Source of the DNA: Anthopleura xanthogrammica
Taxonomy: Eukaryota; Cnidaria; Anthozoa; Actiniaria; Actiniidae
Length of the DNA stretch: 64,000 nucleotides
Assembly: GCA_964019055.1 (NCBI GenBank)
Contig: OZ025215.1
Span: 7,532,284-7,596,283 of the forward strand
Direction of reading: 5' to 3'
Part shown: piece by piece, positions 1 through 15,000 of the stretch
How positions within the stretch are numbered: position 1 is the first letter of the stretch
Layout of the letters: every line of letters begins with the position of its first letter
The notes under the pieces: model-generated
Database searches by the model: none
The model's input: only the letters and a program-made list of their open reading frames with translations
What the model was told of the DNA's origin: nothing
Position numbers and translations under genes: made by a program

Positions 1-3000
1 TAGGGTATCATTAGGAGGTTGGTGGGTTGTCAGTAGGATATTGGTAAGGTGTCAGTAGGAGGTTGGTGGGTTGTCAGTAGGATATTGGTAGGGTGTCAGC
101 AAGTTGTTGGAAGGGTATCATTAGGAGGTTGGTGGGATGTCAGTAGGATATTGGTAAGGTGTCAGTAGGAGGTTGGTGGGTTTTCAGTAGGATATTGGTA
201 GGGTGTCAGCAAGTTGTTGGAAGGGTATCATTAGGAGGTTGGTGGGTTGTCAGTAGGATATTGGTAGGGTGTCAGCAAGTTGTTGGTAGGGTATCATTAG
301 GAGGTTGGTGGGTTGTCAGTAGGATATTGGTAGGGTGTCAGCAGGTTGTTAGAAGGGTATCATTAGGAGGTTGGTGGGTTGTCAGTAGGATATTGGTAGG
401 GTGTCAGCAAGTTGTTGGTAGGGTATCATTAGGAGGTTGGTGGGTTGTCAGTAGGATATTGGTAAGGTGTCAGTAGGAGGTTGGTGGGTTGTCAGTAGGA
501 TATTGGTAGGGTGTCAGCAAGTTGTTGGAAGGGTATCATTAGGAGGTTGGTGGGTTGTCAGTAGGATATTGGTAGGGTGTCAGCAGGTTGTTAGAAGGGT
601 ATCAATAGGAGGTTGGTGGGTTGTCAGTAGGATATTGGTAGGGTGTCAGCAAGTTGTTGGTAGGGTATCATTAGGAGGTTGGTGGTTGTCAGTAGGATAT
701 TGGTAAGGTGTCAGTAGGAGGTTGGTGGGTTGTCAGTAGGATATTGGTAGGGTGTCAGCAAGTTGTTGGAAGGGTATCATTAGGAGGTTGGTGGGTTGTC
801 AGTAGGATATTGGTAGGGTGTCAGCAAGTTGTTGGTAGGGTATCATTAGGAGGTTGGTGGGATGTCAGTAGGATATTGGTAGGGTGTCAGCAAGTTGTTG
901 GTAGGGTATCATTAGGAGGTTGGTGGGTTGTCAGTGGGATATTGGTAGGGTGTCAGCAAGTTGTTGGAAAGGTATCATTAGGAGGTTGGTGGGTTGTCAG
1001 TAGGATATTGGAAGGGTGTCAGCAGGTTGTTAGAAGGGTATCGTTAGGAGGTTGGTGGGTTGTCAGTAGGATATTGGTAGGGTGTCAGCAAGTTGTTGGA
1101 AGGGTGTCAGTAGGAGGTTGGTGGGTTGTCAGTAGGATATTGGTAGGGTGTCAGCAAGTTGTTGGAAGGGTATCATTAGGAGGTTGGTGGGATGTCAGTA
1201 GGATATTGGTAAGGTGTCAGTAGGAGGTTGGTGGGTTTTCAGTAGGATATTGGTAGGGTGTCAGCAAGTTGTTGGAAGGGTATCATTAGGAGGTTGGTGG
1301 GTTGTCAGTAGGATATTGGTAGGGTGTCAGCAAGTTGTTGGAAGGGTATCATTAGGAGGTTGGTGGGATGTCAGTAGGATATTGGTAGGGTGTCAGCAAG
1401 TTGTTGGTAGGGTATCATTAGGAGGTTGGTGGGTTGTCAGTAGGATATTGGTAGGGTGTCAGCAAGTTGTTGGTAGGGTATCATTAGGAGGTTGGTGGGT
1501 TGTCAGTAGGATATTGGCAGGGTGTCAGCAAGTTGTTGGTAGGGTATCATTAGGAGGTTGGTGGGTTGTCAGTAGGATATTGGAAGGGTGTCAGCAGGTT
1601 GTTAGAAGGGTATCATTAGGAGGTTGGTGGGTTGTCAGTAGGATATTGGAAGGGTGTCAGCAAGTTGTTGGAAGGGTATCAGTAGGAAGTTGGTGGGTTG
1701 TCAGTAGGATATTGGAAGGGTGTCAGCAAGTTGTTGGAAGGGTGTCAGTAGGAGGTTGGTGGGTTGTCAGTAGGATATTGGTAAGGTGTCAGTCGGAGGT
1801 TGGTGGGTTGTCAGTAGGATATTGTTAGGGTGTCAGTCGGAGGTTGGTGGGTTGTCAGTAGGATATTGGTAAGGTGTCAGTCGGAGGTTGGTGGGTTGTC
1901 AGTAGGATATTGGAAGGGTGTCAGCAAGTTGTTGGAAGGGTATCAGTAGGAAGTTGGTGGGTTGTCAGTAGGATATTGGAAGGGTGTCAGCAAGTTGTTG
2001 GTAGGGTATCATTAGAAGGTTGGTGGGATGTCAGTAGGATATTGGCAGGGTGTCAGCAAGTTGTTGGAAGGGTATCAGTAGGAAATTGGTGGGTTGTCAG
2101 TAGGATATTGGTAGGGTGTCAGCAGGTTGTTGGAAGGGTATCATTAGGAGGTTGGTGGGATGTCAGTAGGATATTGGAAGGGTGTCAGCAGGTTGTTGGA
2201 AGGGTATCATTAGGAGGTTGGTGGGATGTCAGTAGGATATTGGTAAGGTGTCAGTAGGAGGTTGGTGGGTTGTCAGTAGGATATTGGTAGGGTGTCAGCA
2301 AGTTGTTGGTAGAGTATCATTAGGAGGTTGGTGGGTTGTCAGTAGGATATTGGTAAGGTGTCAGTAGGAGGTTGGTGGGTTGTCAGTAGGATATTGGTAG
2401 GGTGTCAGCAAGTTGTTGGAAGGGTATCATTAGGAGGTTGGTGGGATGTCAGTAGGATATTGGTAAGGTGTCAGTAGGAGGTTGGTGGGTTTTCAGTAGG
2501 ATATTGGTAGGGTGTCAGCAAGTTGTTGGAAGGGTATCATTAGGAGGTTGGTGGGTTGTCAGTAGGATATTGGTAGGGTGTCAGCAAGTTGTTGGTAGGG
2601 TATCATTAGGAGGTTGGTGGGTTGTCAGTAGGATATTGGTAAGGTGTCAGTAGGAGGTTGGTGGGTTGTCAGTAGGATATTGGTAGGGTGTCAGCAGGTT
2701 GTTAGAAGGGTATCATTAGGAGGTTGGTGGGTTGTCAGTAGGATATTGGAAGGGTGTCAGCAGGTTGTTAGAAGGGTATCATTAGGAGGTTGGTGGGTTG
2801 TCAGTAGGATATTGGAAGGGTGTCAGCAAGTTGTTGGAAGGGTATCAGTAGGAAGTTGGTGGGTTGTCAGTAGGATATTGGAAGGGTGTCAGCAAGTTGT
2901 TGGAAGGGTGTCAGTAGGAGGTTGGTGGGTTGTCAGTAGGATATTGGTAAGGTGTCAGTCGGAGGTTGGTGGGTTGTCAGTAGGATATTGTTAGGGTGTC

Positions 3001-6000
3001 AGTCGGAGGTTGGTGGGTTGTCAGTAGGATATTGGTAAGGTGTCAGTCGGAGGTTGGTGGGTTGTCAGTAGGATATTGGAAGGGTGTCAGCAAGTTGTTG
3101 GAAGGGTATCAGTAGGAAGTTGGTGGGTTGTCAGTAGGATATTGGAAGGGTGTCAGCAAGTTGTTGGTAGGGTATCATTAGAAGGTTGGTGGGATGTCAG
3201 TAGGATATTGGCAGGGTGTCAGCAAGTTGTTGGAAGGGTATCAGTAGGAAGTTGGTGGGTTGTCAGTAGGATATTGGTAGGGTGTCAGCAGGTTGTTGGA
3301 AGGGTATCATTAGGAGGTTGGTGGGATGTCAGTAGGATATTGGAAGGGTGTCAGCAGGTTGTTGGAAGGGTATCATTAGGAGGTTGGTGGGATGTCAGTA
3401 GGATATTGGTAAGGTGTCAGTAGGAGGTTGGTGGGTTGTCAGTAGGATATTGGTAGGGTGTCAGCAAGTTGTTGGTAGGGTATCATTAGGAGGTTGGTGG
3501 GTTGTCAGTAGGATATTGGTAAGGTGTCAGTAGGAGGTTGGTGGGTTGTCAGTAGGATATTGGTAGGGTGTCAGCAAGTTGTTGGAAGGGTATCATTAGG
3601 AGGTTGGTGGGATGTCAGTAGGATATTGGTAAGGTGTCAGTAGGAGGTTGGTGGGTTTTCAGTAGGATATTGGTAGGGTGTCAGCAAGTTGTTGGAAGGG
3701 TATCATTAGGAGGTTGGTGGGTTGTCAGTAGGATATTGGTAGGGTGTCAGCAAGTTGTTGGTAGGGTATCATTAGGAGGTTGGTGGGTTGTCAGTAGGAT
3801 ATTGGTAGGGTGTCAGCAGGTTGTTAGAAGGGTATCAATAGGAGGTTGGTGGGTTGTCAGTAGGATATTGGTAGGGTGTCAGCAAGTTGTTGGTAGGGTA
3901 TCATTAGGAGGTTGGTGGGTTGTCAGTAGGATATTGGTAAGGTGTCAGTAGGAGGTTGGTGGGTTGTCAGTAGGATATTGGTAGGGTGTCAGCAGGTTGT
4001 TAGAAGGGTATCGTTAGGAGGTTGGTGGGTTGTCAGTAGGATATTGGTAGGGTGTCAGCAAGTTGTTGGAAGGGTGTCAGTAGGAGGTTGGTGGGTTGTC
4101 AGTAGGATATTGGTAGGGTGTCAGCAAGTTGTTGGAAGGGTATCATTAGGAGGTTGGTGGGATGTCAGTAGGATATTGGTAAGGTGTCAGTAGGAGGTTG
4201 GTGGGTTTTCAGTAGGATATTGGTAGGGTGTCAGCAAGTTGTTGGAAGGGTATCATTAGGAGGTTGGTGGGTTGTCAGTAGGATATTGGTAGGGTGTCAG
4301 CAAGTTGTTGGTAGGGTATCATTAGGAGGTTGGTGGGTTGTCAGTAGGATATTGGAAAGGTGTCAGCAGGTTGTTAGAAGGGTATCATTAGGAGGTTGGT
4401 GGGTTGTCAGTAGGATATTGGAAGGGTGTCAGCAAGTTGTTGGAAGGGTATCAGTAGGAAGTTGGTGGGTTGTCAGTAGGATATTGGAAGGGTGTCAGCA
4501 GGTTGTTAGAAGGGTATCATTAGGAGGTTGGTGGGTTGTCAGTAGGATATTGGAAGGGTGTCAGCAAGTTGTTGGAAGGGTATCAGTAGGAAGTTGGTGG
4601 GTTGTCAGTAGGATATTGGAAGGGTGTCAGCAAGTTGTTGGAAGGGTGTCAGTAGGAGGTTGGTGGGTTGTCAGTAGGATATTGGTAAGGTGTCAGTCGG
4701 AGGTTGGTGGGTTGTCAGTAGGATATTGTTAGGGTGTCAGTCGGAGGTTGGTGGGTTGTCAGTAGGATATTGGTAAGGTGTCAGTCGGAGGTTGGTGGGT
4801 TGTCAGTAGGATATTGGAAGGGTGTCAGCAAGTTGTTGGAAGGGTATCAGTAGGAAGTTGGTGGGTTGTCAGTAGGATATTGGAAGGGTGTCAGCAAGTT
4901 GTTGGTAGGGTATCATTAGAAGGTTGGTGGGATGTCAGTAGGATATTGGCAGGGTGTCAGCAAGTTGTTGGAAGGGTATCAGTAGGAAGTTGGTGGGTTG
5001 TCAGTAGGATATTGGTAGGGTGTCAGCAGGTTGTTGGAAGGGTATCATTAGGAGGTTGGTGGGATGTCAGTAGGATATTGGAAGGGTGTCAGCAGGTTGT
5101 TGGAAGGGTATCATTAGGAGGTTGGTGGGATGTCAGTAGGATATTGGTAAGGTGTCAGTAGGAGGTTGGTGGGTTGTCAGTAGGATATTGGTAGGGTGTC
5201 AGCAAGTTGTTGGTAGGGTATCATTAGGAGGTTGGTGGGTTGTCAGTAGGATATTGGTAAGGTGTCAGTAGGAGGTTGGTGGGTTGTCAGTAGGATATTG
5301 GTAGGGTGTCAGCAAGTTGTTGGAAGGGTATCATTAGGAGGTTGGTGGGATGTCAGTAGGATATTGGTAAGGTGTCAGTAGGAGGTTGGTGGGTTTTCAG
5401 TAGGATATTGGTAGGGTGTCAGCAAGTTGTTGGAAGGGTATCATTAGGAGGTTGGTGGGTTGTCAGTAGGATATTGGTAGGGTGTCAGCAAGTTGTTGGT
5501 AGGGTATCATTAGGAGGTTGGTGGGTTGTCAGTAGGATATTGGTAGGGTGTCAGCAGGTTGTTAGAAGGGTATCAATAGGAGGTTGGTGGGTTGTCAGTA
5601 GGATATTGGTAGGGTGTCAGCAAGTTGTTGGTAGGGTATCATTAGGAGGTTGGTGGGTTGTCAGTAGGATATTGGTAAGGTGTCAGTAGGAGGTTGGTGG
5701 GTTGTCAGTAGGATATTGGTAGGGTGTCAGCAGGTTGTTAGAAGGGTATCGTTAGGAGGTTGGTGGGTTGTCAGTAGGATATTGGTAGGGTGTCAGCAAG
5801 TTGTTGGAAGGGTGTCAGTAGGAGGTTGGTGGGTTGTCAGTAGGATATTGGTAGGGTGTCAGCAAGTTGTTGGAAGGGTATCATTAGGAGGTTGGTGGGA
5901 TGTCAGTAGGATATTGGTAAGGTGTCAGTAGGAGGTTGGTGGGTTTTCAGTAGGATATTGGTAGGGTGTCAGCAAGTTGTTGGAAGGGTATCATTAGGAG

Positions 6001-9000
6001 GTTGGTGGGTTGTCAGTAGGATATTGGTAGGGTGTCAGCAAGTTGTTGGTAGGGTATCATTAGGAGGTTGGTGGGTTGTCAGTAGGATATTGGAAAGGTG
6101 TCAGCAGGTTGTTAGAAGGGTATCATTAGGAGGTTGGTGGGTTGTCAGTAGGATATTGGAAGGGTGTCAGCAAGTTGTTGGAAGGGTATCAGTAGGAAGT
6201 TGGTGGGTTGTCAGTAGGATATTGGAAGGGTGTCAGCAAGTTGTTGGAAGGGTGTCAGTAGGAGGTTGGTGGGTTGTCAGTAGGATATTGGTAAGGTGTC
6301 AGTCGGAGGTTGGTGGGTTGTCAGTAGGATATTGTTAGGGTGTCAGTCGGAGGTTGGTGGGTTGTCAGTAGGATATTGGTAAGGTGTCAGTCGGAGGTTG
6401 GTGGGTTGTCAGTAGGATATTGGAAGGGTGTCAGCAAGTTGTTGGAAGGGTATCAGTAGGAAGTTGGTGGGTTGTCAGTAGGATATTGGAAGGGTGTCAG
6501 CAAGTTGTTGGTAGGGTATCATTAGAAGGTTGGTGGGATGTCAGTAGGATATTGGCAGGGTGTCAGCAAGTTGTTGGAAGGGTATCAGTAGGAAGTTGGT
6601 GGGTTGTCAGTAGGATATTGGTAGGGTGTCAGCAGGTTGTTGGAAGGGTATCATTAGGAGGTTGGTGGGATGTCAGTAGGATATTGGAAGGGTGTCAGCA
6701 GGTTGTTGGAAGGGTATCATTAGGAGGTTGGTGGGATGTCAGTAGGATATTGGTAAGGTGTCAGTAGGAGGTTGGTGGGTTGTCAGTAGGATATTGGTAG
6801 GGTGTCAGCAAGTTGTTGGTAGGGTATCATTAGGAGGTTGGTGGGTTGTCAGTAGGATATTGGTAAGGTGTCAGTAGGAGGTTGGTGGGTTGTCAGTAGG
6901 ATATTGGTAGGGTGTCAGCAAGTTGTTGGAAGGGTATCATTAGGAGGTTGGTGGGATGTCAGTAGGATATTGGAAGGGTGTCAGCAGGTTGTTGGAAGGG
7001 TATCATTAGGAGGTTGGTGGGATGTCAGTAGGATATTGGTAAGGTGTCAGTAGGAGGTTGGTGGGTTGTCAGTAGGATATTGGTAGGGTGTCAGCAAGTT
7101 GTTGGTAGGGTATCATTAGGAGGTTGGTGGGTTGTCAGTAGGATATTGGTAAGGTGTCAGTAGGAGGTTGGTGGGTTGTCAGTAGGATATTGGTAGGGTG
7201 TCAGCAAGTTGTTGGAAGGGTATCATTAGGAGGTTGGTGGGATGTCAGTAGGATATTGGTAAGGTGTCAGTAGGAGGTTGGTGGGTTTTCAGTAGGATAT
7301 TGGTAGGGTGTCAGCAAGTTGTTGGAAGGGTATCATTAGGAGGTTGGTGGGTTGTCAGTAGGATATTGGTAGGGTGTCAGCAAGTTGTTGGTAGGGTATC
7401 ATTAGGAGGTTGGTGGGTTGTCAGTAGGATATTGGTAGGGTGTCAGCAGGTTGTTAGAAGGGTATCAATAGGAGGTTGGTGGGTTGTCAGTAGGATATTG
7501 GTAGGGTGTCAGCAAGTTGTTGGTAGGGTATCATTAGGAGGTTGGTGGGTTGTCAGTAGGATATTGGTAAGGTGTCAGTAGGAGGTTGGTGGGTTGTCAG
7601 TAGGATATTGGTAGGGTGTCAGCAAGTTGTTGGAAGGGTATCATTAGGAGGTTGGTGGGTTGTCAGTAGGATATTGGTAGGGTGTCAGCAAGTTGTTGGT
7701 AGGGTATCATTAGGAGGTTGGTGGGATGTCAGTAGGATATTGGTAGGGTGTCAGCAAGTTGTTGGTAGGGTATCATTAGGAGGTTGGTGGGTTGTCAGTA
7801 GGATATTGGTAGGGTGTCAGCAAGTTGTTGGAAAGGTATCATTAGGAGGTTGGTGGGTTGTCAGTAGGATATTGGAAGGGTGTCAGCAGGTTGTTAGAAG
7901 GGTATCGTTAGGAGGTTGGTGGGTTGTCAGTAGGATATTGGTAGGGTGTCAGCAAGTTGTTGGAAGGGTGTCAGTAGGAGGTTGGTGGGTTGTCAGTAGG
8001 ATATTGGTAGGGTGTCAGCAAGTTGTTGGAAGGGTATCATTAGGAGGTTGGTGGGATGTCAGTAGGATATTGGTAAGGTGTCAGTAGGAGGTTGGTGGGT
8101 TTTCAGTAGGATATTGGTAGGGTGTCAGCAAGTTGTTGGAAGGGTATCATTAGGAGGTTGGTGGGTTGTCAGTAGGATATTGGCAGGGTGTCAGCAAGTT
8201 GTTGGTAGGGTATCATTAGGAGGTTGGTGGGTTGTCAGTAGGATATTGGAAGGGTGTCAGCAGGTTGTTAGAAGGGTATCATTAGGAGGTTGGTGGGTTG
8301 TCAGTAGGATATTGGAAGGGTGTCAGCAAGTTGTTGGAAGGGTATCAGTAGGAAGTTGGTGGGTTGTCAGTAGGATATTGGAAGGGTGTCAGCAAGTTGT
8401 TGGAAGGGTGTCAGTAGGAGGTTGGTGGGTTGTCAGTAGGATATTGGTAAGGTGTCAGTCGGAGGTTGGTGGGTTGTCAGTAGGATATTGTTAGGGTGTC
8501 AGTCGGAGGTTGGTGGGTTGTCAGTAGGATATTGGTAAGGTGTCAGTCGGAGGTTGGTGGGTTGTCAGTAGGATATTGGAAGGGTGTCAGCAAGTTGTTG
8601 GAAGGGTATCAGTAGGAAGTTGGTGGGTTGTCAGTAGGATATTGGAAGGGTGTCAGCAAGTTGTTGGTAGGGTATCATTAGAAGGTTGGTGGGATGTCAG
8701 TAGGATATTGGCAGGGTGTCAGCAAGTTGTTGGAAGGGTATCAGTAGGAAGTTGGTGGGTTGTCAGTAGGATATTGGTAGGGTGTCAGCAGGTTGTTGGA
8801 AGGGTATCATTAGGAGGTTGGTGGGATGTCAGTAGGATATTGGAAGGGTGTCAGCAGGTTGTTGGAAGGGTATCATTAGGAGGTTGGTGGGATGTCAGTA
8901 GGATATTGGTAAGGTGTCAGTAGGAGGTTGGTGGGTTGTCAGTAGGATATTGGTAGGGTGTCAGCAAGTTGTTGGTAGGGTATCATTAGGAGGTTGGTGG

Positions 9001-12000
9001 GTTGTCAGTAGGATATTGGTAAGGTGTCAGTAGGAGGTTGGTGGGTTGTCAGTAGGATATTGGTAGGGTGTCAGCAAGTTGTTGGAAGGGTATCATTAGG
9101 AGGTTGGTGGGATGTCAGTAGGATATTGGTAAGGTGTCAGTAGGAGGTTGGTGGGTTTTCAGTAGGATATTGGTAGGGTGTCAGCAAGTTGTTGGAAGGG
9201 TATCATTAGGAGGTTGGTGGGTTGTCAGTAGGATATTGGTAGGGTGTCAGCAAGTTGTTGGTAGGGTATCATTAGGAGGTTGGTGGGTTGTCAGTAGGAT
9301 ATTGGTAGGGTCTCAGCAGGTTGTTAGAAGGGTATCATTAGGAGGTTGGTGGGTTGTCAGTAGGATATTGGTAGGGTGTCAGCAAGTTGTTGGTAGGGTA
9401 TCATTAGGAGGTTGGTGGGTTGTCAGTAGGATATTGGTAAGGTGTCAGTAGGAGGTTGGTGGGTTGTCAGTAGGATATTGGTAGGGTGTCAGCAAGTTGT
9501 TGGAAGGGTATCATTAGGAGGTTGGTGGGTTGTCAGTAGGATATTGGTAGGGTGTCAGCAGGTTGTTAGAAGGGTATCAATAGGAGGTTGGTGGGTTGTC
9601 AGTAGGATATTGGTAGGGTGTCAGCAAGTTGTTGGTAGGGTATCATTAGGAGGTTGGTGGTTGTCAGTAGGATATTGGTAAGGTGTCAGTAGGAGGTTGG
9701 TGGGTTGTCAGTAGGATATTGGTAGGGTGTCAGCAAGTTGTTGGAAGGGTATCATTAGGAGGTTGGTGGGTTGTCAGTAGGATATTGGTAGGGTGTCAGC
9801 AAGTTGTTGGTAGGGTATCATTAGGAGGTTGGTGGGATGTCAGTAGGATATTGGTAGGGTGTCAGCAAGTTGTTGGTAGGGTATCATTAGGAGGTTGGTG
9901 GGTTGTCAGTGGGATATTGGTAGGGTGTCAGCAAGTTGTTGGAAAGGTATCATTAGGAGGTTGGTGGGTTGTCAGTAGGATATTGGAAGGGTGTCAGCAG
10001 GTTGTTAGAAGGGTATCGTTAGGAGGTTGGTGGGTTGTCAGTAGGATATTGGTAGGGTGTCAGCAAGTTGTTGGAAGGGTGTCAGTAGGAGGTTGGTGGG
10101 TTGTCAGTAGGATATTGGTAGGGTGTCAGCAAGTTGTTGGAAGGGTATCATTAGGAGGTTGGTGGGATGTCAGTAGGATATTGGTAAGGTGTCAGTAGGA
10201 GGTTGGTGGGTTTTCAGTAGGATATTGGTAGGGTGTCAGCAAGTTGTTGGAAGGGTATCATTAGGAGGTTGGTGGGTTGTCAGTAGGATATTGGTAGGGT
10301 GTCAGCAAGTTGTTGGAAGGGTATCATTAGGAGGTTGGTGGGATGTCAGTAGGATATTGGTAGGGTGTCAGCAAGTTGTTGGTAGGGTATCATTAGGAGG
10401 TTGGTGGGTTGTCAGTAGGATATTGGTAGGGTGTCAGCAAGTTGTTGGTAGGGTATCATTAGGAGGTTGGTGGGTTGTCAGTAGGATATTGGCAGGGTGT
10501 CAGCAAGTTGTTGGTAGGGTATCATTAGGAGGTTGGTGGGTTGTCAGTAGGATATTGGAAGGGTGTCAGCAGGTTGTTAGAAGGGTATCATTAGGAGGTT
10601 GGTGGGTTGTCAGTAGGATATTGGAAGGGTGTCAGCAAGTTGTTGGAAGGGTATCAGTAGGAAGTTGGTGGGTTGTCAGTAGGATATTGGAAGGGTGTCA
10701 GCAAGTTGTTGGAAGGGTGTCAGTAGGAGGTTGGTGGGTTGTCAGTAGGATATTGGTAAGGTGTCAGTCGGAGGTTGGTGGGTTGTCAGTAGGATATTGT
10801 TAGGGTGTCAGTCGGAGGTTGGTGGGTTGTCAGTAGGATATTGGTAAGGTGTCAGTCGGAGGTTGGTGGGTTGTCAGTAGGATATTGGAAGGGTGTCAGC
10901 AAGTTGTTGGAAGGGTATCAGTAGGAAGTTGGTGGGTTGTCAGTAGGATATTGGAAGGGTGTCAGCAAGTTGTTGGTAGGGTATCATTAGGAGGTTGGTG
11001 GGATGTCAGTAGGATATTGGTAAGGTGTCAGTAGGAGGTTGGTGGGTTTTCAGTAGGATATTGGTAGGGTGTCAGCAAGTTGTTGGAATGGTATCATTAG
11101 GAGGTTGGTGGGTTGTCAGTAGGATATTGGTAGGGTGTCAGCAAGTTGTTGGTAGGGTATCATTAGGAGGTTGGTGGGTTGTCAGTAGGATATTGGTAGG
11201 GTGTCAGCAGGTTGTTAGAAGGGTATCAATAGGAGGTTGGTGGGTTGTCAGTAGGATATTGGTAGGGTGTCAGCAAGTTGTTGGTAGGGTATCATTAGGA
11301 GGTTGGTGGGTTGTCAGTAGGATATTGGTAAGGTGTCAGTAGGAGGTTGGTGGGTTGTCAGTAGGATATTGGTAGGGTGTCAGCAGGTTGTTAGAAGGGT
11401 ATCGTTAGGAGGTTGGTGGGTTGTCAGTAGGATATTGGTAGGGTGTCAGCAAGTTGTTGGAAGGGTGTCAGTAGGAGGTTGGTGGGTTGTCAGTAGGATA
11501 TTGGTAGGGTGTCAGCAAGTTGTTGGAAGGGTATCATTAGGAGGTTGGTGGGATGTCAGTAGGATATTGGTAAGGTGTCAGTAGGAGGTTGGTGGGTTTT
11601 CAGTAGGATATTGGTAGGGTGTCAGCAAGTTGTTGGAAGGGTATCATTAGGAGGTTGGTGGGTTGTCAGTAGGATATTGGTAGGGTGTCAGCAAGTTGTT
11701 GGTAGGGTATCATTAGGAGGTTGGTGGGTTGTCAGTAGGATATTGGAAAGGTGTCAGCAGGTTGTTAGAAGGGTATCATTAGGAGGTTGGTGGGTTGTCA
11801 GTAGGATATTGGAAGGGTGTCAGCAAGTTGTTGGAAGGGTATCAGTAGGAAGTTGGTGGGTTGTCAGTAGGATATTGGAAGGGTGTCAGCAAGTTGTTGG
11901 AAGGGTGTCAGTAGGAGGTTGGTGGGTTGTCAGTAGGATATTGGTAAGGTGTCAGTCGGAGGTTGGTGGGTTGTCAGTAGGATATTGTTAGGGTGTCAGT

Positions 12001-15000
12001 CGGAGGTTGGTGGGTTGTCAGTAGGATATTGGTAAGGTGTCAGTCGGAGGTTGGTGGGTTGTCAGTAGGATATTGGAAGGGTGTCAGCAAGTTGTTGGAA
12101 GGGTATCAGTAGGAAGTTGGTGGGTTGTCAGTAGGATATTGGAAGGGTGTCAGCAAGTTGTTGGTAGGGTATCATTAGAAGGTTGGTGGGATGTCAGTAG
12201 GATATTGGCAGGGTGTCAGCAAGTTGTTGGAAGGGTATCAGTAGGAAGTTGGTGGGTTGTCAGTAGGATATTGGTAGGGTGTCAGCAGGTTGTTGGAAGG
12301 GTATCATTAGGAGGTTGGTGGGATGTCAGTAGGATATTGGAAGGGTGTCAGCAGGTTGTTGGAAGGGTATCATTAGGAGGTTGGTGGGATGTCAGTAGGA
12401 TATTGGTAAGGTGTCAGTAGGAGGTTGGTGGGTTGTCAGTAGGATATTGGTAGGGTGTCAGCAAGTTGTTGGTAGGGTATCATTAGGAGGTTGGTGGGTT
12501 GTCAGTAGGATATTGGTAAGGTGTCAGTAGGAGGTTGGTGGGTTGTCAGTAGGATATTGGTAGGGTGTCAGCAAGTTGTTGGAAGGGTATCATTAGGAGG
12601 TTGGTGGGATGTCAGTAGGATATTGGAAGGGTGTCAGCAGGTTGTTGGAAGGGTATCATTAGGAGGTTGGTGGGATGTCAGTAGGATATTGGTAAGGTGT
12701 CAGTAGGAGGTTGGTGGGTTGTCAGTAGGATATTGGTAGGGTGTCAGCAAGTTGTTGGTAGGGTATCATTAGGAGGTTGGTGGGTTGTCAGTAGGATATT
12801 GGTAAGGTGTCAGTAGGAGGTTGGTGGGTTGTCAGTAGGATATTGGTAGGGTGTCAGCAAGTTGTTGGAAGGGTATCATTAGGAGGTTGGTGGGATGTCA
12901 GTAGGATATTGGTAAGGTGTCAGTAGGAGGTTGGTGGGTTTTCAGTAGGATATTGGTAGGGTGTCAGCAAGTTGTTGGAAGGGTATCATTAGGAGGTTGG
13001 TGGGTTGTCAGTAGGATATTGGTAGGGTGTCAGCAAGTTGTTGGTAGGGTATCATTAGGAGGTTGGTGGGTTGTCAGTAGGATATTGGTAGGGTGTCAGC
13101 AGGTTGTTAGAAGGGTATCAATAGGAGGTTGGTGGGTTGTCAGTAGGATATTGGTAGGGTGTCAGCAAGTTGTTGGTAGGGTATCATTAGGAGGTTGGTG
13201 GGTTGTCAGTAGGATATTGGTAAGGTGTCAGTAGGAGGTTGGTGGGTTGTCAGTAGGATATTGGTAGGGTGTCAGCAAGTTGTTGGAAGGGTATCATTAG
13301 GAGGTTGGTGGGTTGTCAGTAGGATATTGGTAGGGTGTCAGCAAGTTGTTGGTAGGGTATCATTAGGAGGTTGGTGGGATGTCAGTAGGATATTGGTAGG
13401 GTGTCAGCAAGTTGTTGGTAGGGTATCATTAGGAGGTTGGTGGGTTGTCAGTAGGATATTGGTAGGGTGTCAGCAAGTTGTTGGAAAGGTATCATTAGGA
13501 GGTTGGTGGGTTGTCAGTAGGATATTGGAAGGGTGTCAGCAGGTTGTTAGAAGGGTATCGTTAGGAGGTTGGTGGGTTGTCAGTAGGATATTGGTAGGGT
13601 GTCAGCAAGTTGTTGGAAGGGTGTCAGTAGGAGGTTGGTGGGTTGTCAGTAGGATATTGGTAGGGTGTCAGCAAGTTGTTGGAAGGGTATCATTAGGAGG
13701 TTGGTGGGATGTCAGTAGGATATTGGTAAGGTGTCAGTAGGAGGTTGGTGGGTTTTCAGTAGGATATTGGTAGGGTGTCAGCAAGTTGTTGGAAGGGTAT
13801 CATTAGGAGGTTGGTGGGTTGTCAGTAGGATATTGGTAGGGTGTCAGCAAGTTGTTGGTAGGGTATCATTAGGAGGTTGGTGGGTTGTCAGTAGGATATT
13901 GGAAGGGTGTCAGCAGGTTGTTAGAAGGGTATCATTAGGAGGTTGGTGGGTTGTCAGTAGGATATTGGAAGGGTGTCAGCAAGTTGTTGGAAGGGTATCA
14001 GTAGGAAGTTGGTGGGTTGTCAGTAGGATATTGGAAGGGTGTCAGCAAGTTGTTGGAAGGGTGTCAGTAGGAGGTTGGTGGGTTGTCAGTAGGATATTGG
14101 TAAGGTGTCAGTCGGAGGTTGGTGGGTTGTCAGTAGGATATTGTTAGGGTGTCAGTCGGAGGTTGGTGGGTTGTCAGTAGGATATTGGTAAGGTGTCAGT
14201 CGGAGGTTGGTGGGTTGTCAGTAGGATATTGGAAGGGTGTCAGCAAGTTGTTGGAAGGGTATCAGTAGGAAGTTGGTGGGTTGTCAGTAGGATATTGGAA
14301 GGGTGTCAGCAAGTTGTTGGTAGGGTATCATTAGAAGGTTGGTGGGATGTCAGTAGGATATTGGCAGGGTGTCAGCAAGTTGTTGGAAGGGTATCAGTAG
14401 GAAGTTGGTGGGTTGTCAGTAGGATATTGGTAGGGTGTCAGCAGGTTGTTGGAAGGGTATCATTAGGAGGTTGGTGGGATGTCAGTAGGATATTGGAAGG
14501 GTGTCAGCAGGTTGTTGGAAGGGTATCATTAGGAGGTTGGTGGGATGTCACTAGGATATTGGTAAGGTGTCAGTAGGAGGTTGGTGGGTTGTCAGTAGGA
14601 TATTGGTAGGGTGTCAGCAAGTTGTTGGTAGGGTATCATTAGGAGGTTGGTGGGTTGTCAGTAGGATATTGGTAAGGTGTCAGTAGGAGGTTGGTGGGTT
14701 GTCAGTAGGATATTGGTAGGGTGTCAGCAAGTTGTTGGAAGGGTATCATTAGGAGGTTGGTGGGATGTCAGTAGGATATTGGTAAGGTGTCAGTAGGAGG
14801 TTGGTGGGTTTTCAGTAGGATATTGGTAGGGTGTCAGCAAGTTGTTGGAAGGGTATCATTAGGAGGTTGGTGGGTTGTCAGTAGGATATTGGTAGGGTGT
14901 CAGCAAGTTGTTGGTAGGGTATCATTAGGAGGTTGGTGGGTTGTCAGTAGGATATTGGTAGGGTCTCAGCAGGTTGTTAGAAGGGTATCATTAGGAGGTT